Both the position numbers and the translations under genes were made by a program. The notes under the pieces were generated by a model. That model had not been told where the DNA came from. It saw only the letters and a list, made by a program, of their open reading frames with translations, and searched no databases. Positions 57,591 through 64,000 of a DNA stretch of 64,000 nucleotides are shown here, in pieces. Origin of the DNA: Ceratopteris richardii (Eukaryota; Streptophyta; Polypodiopsida; Polypodiales; Pteridaceae); the NCBI GenBank assembly GCA_020310875.1, contig CM035423.1, positions 141,783,723 to 141,847,722 of the forward strand, in the 5' to 3' direction. Positions within the stretch are counted from its first letter, which is position 1, and each line of letters starts with the position of its first letter.

Positions 57591-59900
57591 CAATGAAGTA
57601 GAAAGACACACACACCAGACCTCCTAAGGTAGAGAAGATAGTCCTTCCCTACATTGTGGGATTTGGGGGTCACATGGGCACTAGTCCCATTCACTTGTAA
57701 ATTTTCTTTATTTTAATTAAAGTCAGGGAGAATAGGCTAAGGCCAAACTTCCTTTTATTAAAAAAAAAAAGGTAGATAAGATAGAGGCACCCATCTTGGG
57801 GAACTCTTGAGGCATCCAGCCCTGGAAAAAATTGAAACTCGTGAGAGAGCCAAAAACTATAACCTTTTGGATCATTTTCCTACAATATTGTTGAATTCTT
57901 GTAGGATGTTTTTTTTTTTGAGAGCACAATGAATTGGAAAGACACTCACACACGTCCCAACCTCATAACAAAGAGGCACCCATCTTTAAGGAACTCATAG
58001 ATATGTTCAGCCAAGACTTGAACTCAGGACTTACTCTCAGAGACTTAAGGCATCAAACCACTAAGTTATGCATGTACTAAATTAAATGAAGAGTGTAATC
58101 TTTTTTTTTCTAAATAAAGAAGCTCAACCAAAGTCAAATTTCTCCAAGCTTGACTGTATTGAAAGAACAATTGTACAGGTCTCATGGGAACTCTCATATC
58201 CCACAAGGCAAGGGTTAGACTCTCGACACATTAGAAGGAAAGGGTTGCCCGAACGCATCTAGTTTTAATGGCCCAAAGGCATTACACAGATAGAATGGTC
58301 ACATTGATCCAAGTATGCCTCGCAACCCACAAGGGTTGAACATAGAACCTCCACCTGAAGAGGTGAGTGTTCAACCAATTTTCCTACTGGTCTCGGACAT
58401 AAAGAATGTTACTTTTTTAGAGGGCAAGACCCCACATCAAGTTCCAAGGGGAACAATAACAAAGGACTAAGGCATGGAAAAGAAATTCATATACTAGAAC
58501 GATTCAAGGATATAAGAAACGTGGGAGAGGAATATATAGACAAGAGAAAATCTTTCCATTTACAAGGCTTTAGTTGGTTGAGATCTTTGGATATACTGAA
58601 TCCCTTAGAAGGAGAGTCCTTGATAGATAAAAGACTTTGCTTTCATAATTGAATATTCTTTGGTTTTTGTTGATCCAAATGTGTCGTAGACTATGGGCTC
58701 TCCAAAGTTGCTAGAGAGCCAGGTCCCTGTTTTTACAAACATCTATCAGTATCTCTATAAAATCGAGTTCATGTGTCTTGGCTTCCAAAAATACAGGGTT
58801 GAGAAGCCCCCAAAACATTTTAGCATTAACACAACTGATGAAGACATGGGAGAAGTCCTCCACTCTATCACAAAAGGGACACATACCTTCTTTTAGTTTA
58901 ATATATTTAGCCTTGCTTCCAATCCATAGGCCATTATGAAGTAGTAACCATTGAAGAATAGATTCCTTGATGCTAATATGGAAGGAACAAAGCCATATAA
59001 ATTTGTATCTCCATTGATGAGCATTCTAGTCTAACTTCCATTTGTTGTTCAATTTATCAACAATCTTCAACATAGAACCCTTGTGGCTTTTGAACTTTTT
59101 GTACATATCAACAACCCTCTCTCCTATCTTCAAAGTATTCTTGGTAGTGTCGTGATAGACCTTGGACATGAGCAAGGCCTTTTTGTACAAAAAAACCTAT
59201 TTACAAGGAGTAGACATGTTAGAAGAGACGTTATTAATGACAAATTTAGACATAACCTCAAAAAATTACAACAAGTTGCTCGAGGATAGAAACCCTTTCT
59301 TAGAACACTTGTGATCTCTTATAGATAGGGTGAAATTATTCCATTTTTAGAGCCACCCAATCCATATAGATTCTTGAAAAAAGTAAGACAAGTAAGAAGT
59401 AAAATTCGATTTAGGAATTTAGGACTTTTTTACCTTTATCCAGAATTCCAACAAAACACTCACATATTTGCTAAACTTTCTTCCAAGACCAAAGTCATGT
59501 GAAGACGAAAGAATGAAGTCTCGTTCAATTCTATCATAAGCTTTGTCAAAGTCCACCTTGAAGAAAAAAACTTTTAATTCATTTCTTTAGTGCACTCGAT
59601 ACCTTCCCACAGGGGCATCAAGTGTAAACGTACCTTTTATAAAACCCTTTTGTTGAAGAAGGATTGGTTCATGATAGGCCTAAGTCTTCTCACAAGGGAG
59701 GAGGAGAAGATTTTGTAAATATTATTCAAGCAGGAATGGCTCTTAGTTATTAAGGTCATCTTTAGGATATTCTATGCAACTAAGACTGAAGATTTTTCTA
59801 TGCAAAAGTCCGTTTCTTTTCAATAGATGTTCAATCTTGAGGATTATACCTTTCTTTTCCAAAAGGGAAGTTTGATCTTGCCGTTTACAGCTTCATAAAT
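57590..59900 (-). mobile_element. LINE (L1-type) ORF2 fragment in the ABCB intron
   Basis: Minus-strand blocks: V-D-F-D-K-A-Y-D-R-I-E (RT, about 59,520-59,565) and further RT remnants to 59,720. The zinc-binding tail follows as F-H-I-S-I-K-E-S-I-L-Q-W-L-L-L-H-N, C-P-F-C-D-R-V-E-D-F-S-H-V-F (about 58,845-58,890) and W-G-L-L. Frameshifts throughout. The 3' non-coding part (57,590-58,440) resembles that of the LINE at 20.9 kb and contains further copies of the 'caccca(t/c)ctt' phrase, so two truncated insertions may overlap. Confidence 0.7.
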
Positions 59901-61105
59901 TAGTATTGAACTGAATGTATTTTAACTAAAATGCATAGTACTTCTCACCATAACAACTCTTACATGCCCTGACGAATGGGCTATCTACATCAAGGTGTAG
60001 TTCGAGAAATTAAAAACCTCTGCCCTTCCCCAAGAAAGGCAAATGATTGAATCATTGAGCTATGACATTTTGGGCGATTTAAAGAAGGTTGCTCTCCACA
60101 TTCTTTTTTACAGTAGTTATTGTTTCCTCTACAAGAAAGCTTTTAGAATTTCAGTTGTAGCTTGATTTTTATATGAAAATAGAACAATCTACCGATCAAA
60201 TTTGGAATTCGAATGTGAGCTGATTTCTTTATTCTTTTATAGAGTGATCAAGCTTTTGGAATTTAGGGGTGTCAAAAATGAGCAATGTGTCAAATCTTGG
60301 AATAGATAGAAGTACAAAATTCATGTGACAGGACATACATCTGAACTTGAATGCTAGTCAACTACATAATTCTTTAACAAAACATGACATATAAGTTTGA
60401 GTGTGAACTAGGTTTTCTTCTATATGAGCAAAGAATTGAATCACAAACACACCCAACAATGTAGAATAGAGGGACCCTTTACATCCACACATATGGGGAG
60501 GACACTTTCTCACATCTACGTTCAGCTCTACCTTCATATCCACTTCACATCCACATATATGTGGTGGGAGTCCTTTACATATAGGTGCAAGATCGAACTT
60601 CCCCAGAAGAAGTCTCATAAGATCATATGGGCTAGGTCCAACAAATAGAGGGTGCTTTAGAGATGTGGATAATGGACGGTTAGTTCCTCAATTGGTATCA
60701 TCAAAGATAGGAGAGAAAGATGGCTCGAGAGAGATATGGAATGTATTAAGTGAATTCAAGTTCAAAGACAATTTTTTTCTCTCGCACAAGTCAAACCGTA
60801 CGATTTTCCAACCGATGTTTTAAAGTTGGATCTTACGAATCACGATTCACGATGTTGTGGATGCGAACTGTTTTTAGACCAAGTCAAATCGTACGATTTT
60901 AGGTCCCACTTAATTTTATTACCTCGAGCGTGCAAGGTATACATTACAAATTTACAAGTAATGAAGACGATGAAAGTAGCAACAGACTAACCGATTCCTG
61001 AGTCCTTGGGCCGTTGCAAAGTCTGTCCGTACTGACTGAGTCGATGTTGAGGTTACTCCCTAGCGTCCCGGTCCTTTAGTTGAGAGGTAAGACTACGATC
61101 GAGCC
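59901..61105. other. ABCB intron 3, middle part
   Basis: No gene. A direct pair of AAGTCAAA(C/T)CGTACGATTTT lies at about 60,786 and 60,881, and two ACATCCACA(C/T)ATATG phrases lie at about 60,481 and 60,548. The last 150 bases are the region just upstream of the ABCB pseudogene copy. Confidence 0.5.
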
Positions 61106-61770
61106 ATGGCTACAGCTCTGTCATTGAGGCCGGCTCACAGGGAGGGCATACGCAATAGGATAAGCAACCCACCAGTGCCGTTGCTCTTCGGGGAGGCGGA
61201 CCGGTTGAACGTGATGCTCATGGCGCTAGGCGCTACTTACGCACTTGCGCATGGAGCCTTACCCCATTCTTCCTCCACTTTCTCCGGAACCTTATTGACG
61301 CTCTGGACAGCGTTACAGACCTTGCCACAGTAGCTAACCGAGCTTGTAAGGTGCTCAGTTTAATGAAAAAAAATGCACGTGCGTAAGCGCTCCTAATGCC
61401 ATCACTTTATTCTATCTCTTCGGAAAAGAATCGCTGTGCGCGACAACTCTCTCCCCACCATCTTACTCTGGATTCTACGTTGTAATTCAAGTTTGTTTCT
61501 CGCATCACTGCAATTCCATCCCTGTGTGCTTCCTCTTGCGGCATGCCGTCTACTTTGTCCGTCCCAGCTTGATACTGCTCTTCGATGGATGGATTTGTAA
61601 GTATAATCTTCCCATAAATACTCAGATAAACCGACCAATATTGAGTTCGCGTACCCATAACGTCTCTCAATTATTACGTAAAGCTTCTCACGAATTGTTC
61701 AGCTTGCCTCAATGAAGCTAAGATGTGCCACATATTGCAGAAGTGTCCATTTGAATGTACCTTGAAGTAA
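61106..61770 (+). pseudogene. partial ABCB pseudogene (exons 1, 2 and start of 3)
   Basis: Exon 1 equivalent starts at ATG 61,106 (M-A-T-A-L-S-L-R-P, then L-F-G-E-A-D-R-L-N) and aligns with exon 1 of the gene upstream. It loses one base after A-H-G-A, shifting the rest (P-F-F-L-H-F-L in the next frame). Exon 2 equivalent lies at about 61,545-61,595 with its acceptor changed from GCAG to GCGG. Exon 3 equivalent keeps only about 30 bases (from about 61,741) and has a TGA. It arose from duplication of the gene's 5' end and cannot make a transporter. Confidence 0.85.
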
Positions 61771-62846
61771 ATGTTGCATAAACCGTAGCTAATTTCATCG
61801 GTATGTTTGTAGATATATCTCTTGGAATAGCCATGGATATGTGCATCTATATCTGTGTCTACATATTCATCAGTATATCCATCGATATGTGTGTCAATAT
61901 GTACATCTGTATGTCTGTCAACTTATGCATCAACATGTACATCTATATGTTTGTCATATCCAACATAATTCCATTTGAAAATTAAAAAATAAAATTTGGT
62001 AAAATCCCATTTGGTGTAATCCTATGTAGATTCCTACAGCAACTCTTTGTGTGAAATATAGTAGAAGAGCTTGACACTGTCGAACTTATTGTTTGTAATT
62101 TTACAAGAAGAATAAGGAACTTTTGATCATATATGGCACAAAAGAAAAATCATTAGAAAGTTACAATACACGATAAATCAATCACTTCACACCCATAATA
62201 CATTGTGAGTTAAGAGCAATGGATGTATAGCCTAGGTACATGGTGCAAAATGAAGCTTCAAATCCAGAGGAGGATTGACACCTGCCATCCCATTCCCTTC
62301 ACGTACAAATATTCACGTAAATTGTAAAGATACGTTATCACATCTTTGGAAAATATACTTTCTTACCATGCAGGCAAAGGCAAAGGGGATTAGCACACGC
62401 CACCCCAGCCCTTCATTTTTAATGTATACTAGAAATATACATGTATCAAATCTTTGGGAAATGCGGTAGTCTCACCATATAGGCAAATGGTTATAAAGTT
62501 CCAATTCCCCCCTATCCTTTGTTCTGCTAGGGGTATATAATGCATACGTGATCATGGTGACCATGTTGAAGCATTGATAAATTGGATGAATTTATGAAAG
62601 GGGGAAATCTGCATAATCTACTCGATTGGGCTCCTTGTAGCCTATTCTAAGAGAGCTCTCACCCGTTCTAACTAAAGGAATATCTTTCGAAATTCTTCTA
62701 TTCATTTTTTGTGTGCTTAACCATTGCATGGCCCAAGCTGTCTTGTAGCTTTATATGCAAAGTGTACCATGGTGACCATGTCACTCTTGAGACCAATTAT
62801 TATCATTCATTTCCTGAAGTTTCTGTCATTTGTTTTTGGCGGACAG
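61771..62846. other. ABCB intron 3, last part, with ATATGT minisatellite
   Basis: About 61,830-61,970 holds about a dozen degenerate 12-base units of the type ATC(A/T)(A/G)TATGT. The remainder is AT-rich without exons. Confidence 0.6.
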
Positions 62847-63404
62847 ACAGGGAGCTTGATTCTATACCTGAGTCAATTTGTGACAGGACTGACACTGGCG
62901 TTTTCCTCTCTCTGGCAACTCTCATTGCTCACTCTTGCAGTCCTCCCAGTTATGGCCATTAGTGGAGGCTTCAGTGCATACATCCTCATGGGTTTCTCAG
63001 CCAAAAGCAGAGAGGCCTACAATTCCACAGCTGGGAAGATTGCTCTTGAGGTATTGAGATGCTGCATCATTATTTTTCTATTTACATTCAGGCAGAAAGT
63101 TTGACTTGCACATGGTTTATGGTTTCCTTATTGTTCTACGATAGGTGATCTCACAGATAAGAACAGTACAGTCATTTACTGGAGAAAGGAAGGCACTTAC
63201 ATCCTATTCGAGCGCTCTTCTGTCAACAAAGAAGTTGGCAATCCGGGAAGGCCTGGCAAGGGGGTTTGGGATAGGCTCACAGTATGGACTAGGTCATGCA
63301 TCTATTGGATTTCTCCTTTGGTTCACAGGCAGGCTAATTCGAAATGGAACGACCACTGGAGGGGAGGGCTTCACAACAATCCTCATGGTCATGTCGAGCT
63401 TCCT
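62847..63404 (+). CDS. ABCB-type ABC transporter, exons 4-5
   Basis: Exon 4 62,847-63,050 (after GGACAG) and exon 5 63,145-63,404. Exon 4 fits the phase of exon 3 (A-I-G-T-K | T-G-S-L). Content: Y-L-S-Q-F-V-T-G-L and W-Q-L-S-L-L-T-L-A-V-L-P (TM segments), then A-G-K-I-A-L-E. Exon 5: I-R-T-V-Q-S-F-T-G-E and Y-S-S-A-L (intracellular loop), L-A-R-G-F-G-I-G, and L-L-W-F-T-G-R-L-I. These are standard ABCB landmarks. Because the pseudogene copy upstream is broken, exons 4-5 most likely belong to the intact exons 1-3 at 55.8 kb, giving an intron of 6,244 bases. The next exon was not identified with confidence before the window ends. Confidence 0.85.
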
Positions 63405-63417
63405 GTGAGCAGATTCT

Positions 63418-63694
<277 letters not shown>

Positions 63695-64000
63695 CCCCCA
63701 CCCCCCTTCTTGTTTTGGTGTTGAAAGTTTCTAGATACAAGTACATCTAGATGACCATGGTTGTAATGTACCACCTTTGACAGTGACACACTGATAACAG
63801 TAATATGATGCATACAGTCTTATTGGGACGTGAAATCTTGAAATCTTGTAATGGTGAATATCTTGAATGGATTTGATGCTCATCAGTATTCTGGAAGAAT
63901 AATTTATTAATGAAAGTAGAACATTATATGCTCTCCTGTTATCTTTTGATACTGATGTCATATTCCAGCTGTCGCCCTCAGGGCTTATGATGTGCCCAAA

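Noticed and set aside
61402..61670. Minus-strand frames opposite the ABCB pseudogene
   Set aside because: Shadows of the degraded exon/intron sequence; no domain.

Overview
This is nuclear DNA from a land plant. The one ordinary host gene is an ABCB-type (P-glycoprotein/auxin-transporter-like) ABC transporter at 55.8-63.4 kb, and it has plant-style GT-AG introns. Nearly everything else is old, broken and nested transposable-element DNA: Ty1/copia, Ty3/gypsy, LINE/L1, CACTA, and a family I do not recognise. The AT-rich sequence, long introns and very old repeats would suit a fern, lycophyte or gymnosperm, but the species cannot be fixed from this window.

Layout. 0-0.5 kb: LTR remnant. 1.2-5.2 kb: two Ty3/gypsy pol fragments placed head to head. 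5.6-6.2 kb: degenerate tandem repeat. 6.8-19.9 kb: the most unusual block. It holds several unknown, TATA-driven, intron-containing genes (called Y, Z, X and W here), a reading frame for a CENH3-like histone H3 next to a ULP1/C48-type cysteine protease, and nine copies of a palindromic hairpin repeat. 20.9-22.1 kb: LINE tail. 22.1-26.7 kb: copia A (+). 27.0-28.0 kb: copia E gag (+). 28.0-33.0 kb: copia B (-). 33.0-35.2 kb: second, decayed Y-Z pair. 36.2-45.6 kb: copia C (+), split inside gag by a 3,766-bp CACTA element with a perfect 3-bp target duplication. That CACTA element carries a SET-domain-like gene and a truncated TNPD transposase. 45.7-52.6 kb: a decayed X gene followed by an ORF with an H3-tail-like start, with copia D inserted in X. 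53-55.8 kb: AT-rich spacer with microsatellites. 55.8-64 kb: ABCB gene, with a partial ABCB pseudogene copy and a LINE inside its long third intron.

How the parts relate. X is present as five fragments and has features of a DDE-type transposase: conserved Asp positions, a CxxC pair, and a C-terminal Q-G-M-E-K-S-H block. Two X copies are followed on the same strand by an ORF starting like histone H3 (M-x-x-T-K-x-T). In a third place X lies upstream of the H3-like/ULP1 locus. Y and Z occur together twice. My inference is that X, Y, Z, the H3-like/ULP1 locus and the hairpins may belong to one or a few families of large, multi-gene, undescribed plant mobile elements. No element ends were found, so this is a hypothesis. 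Most copies carry stops and frameshifts.
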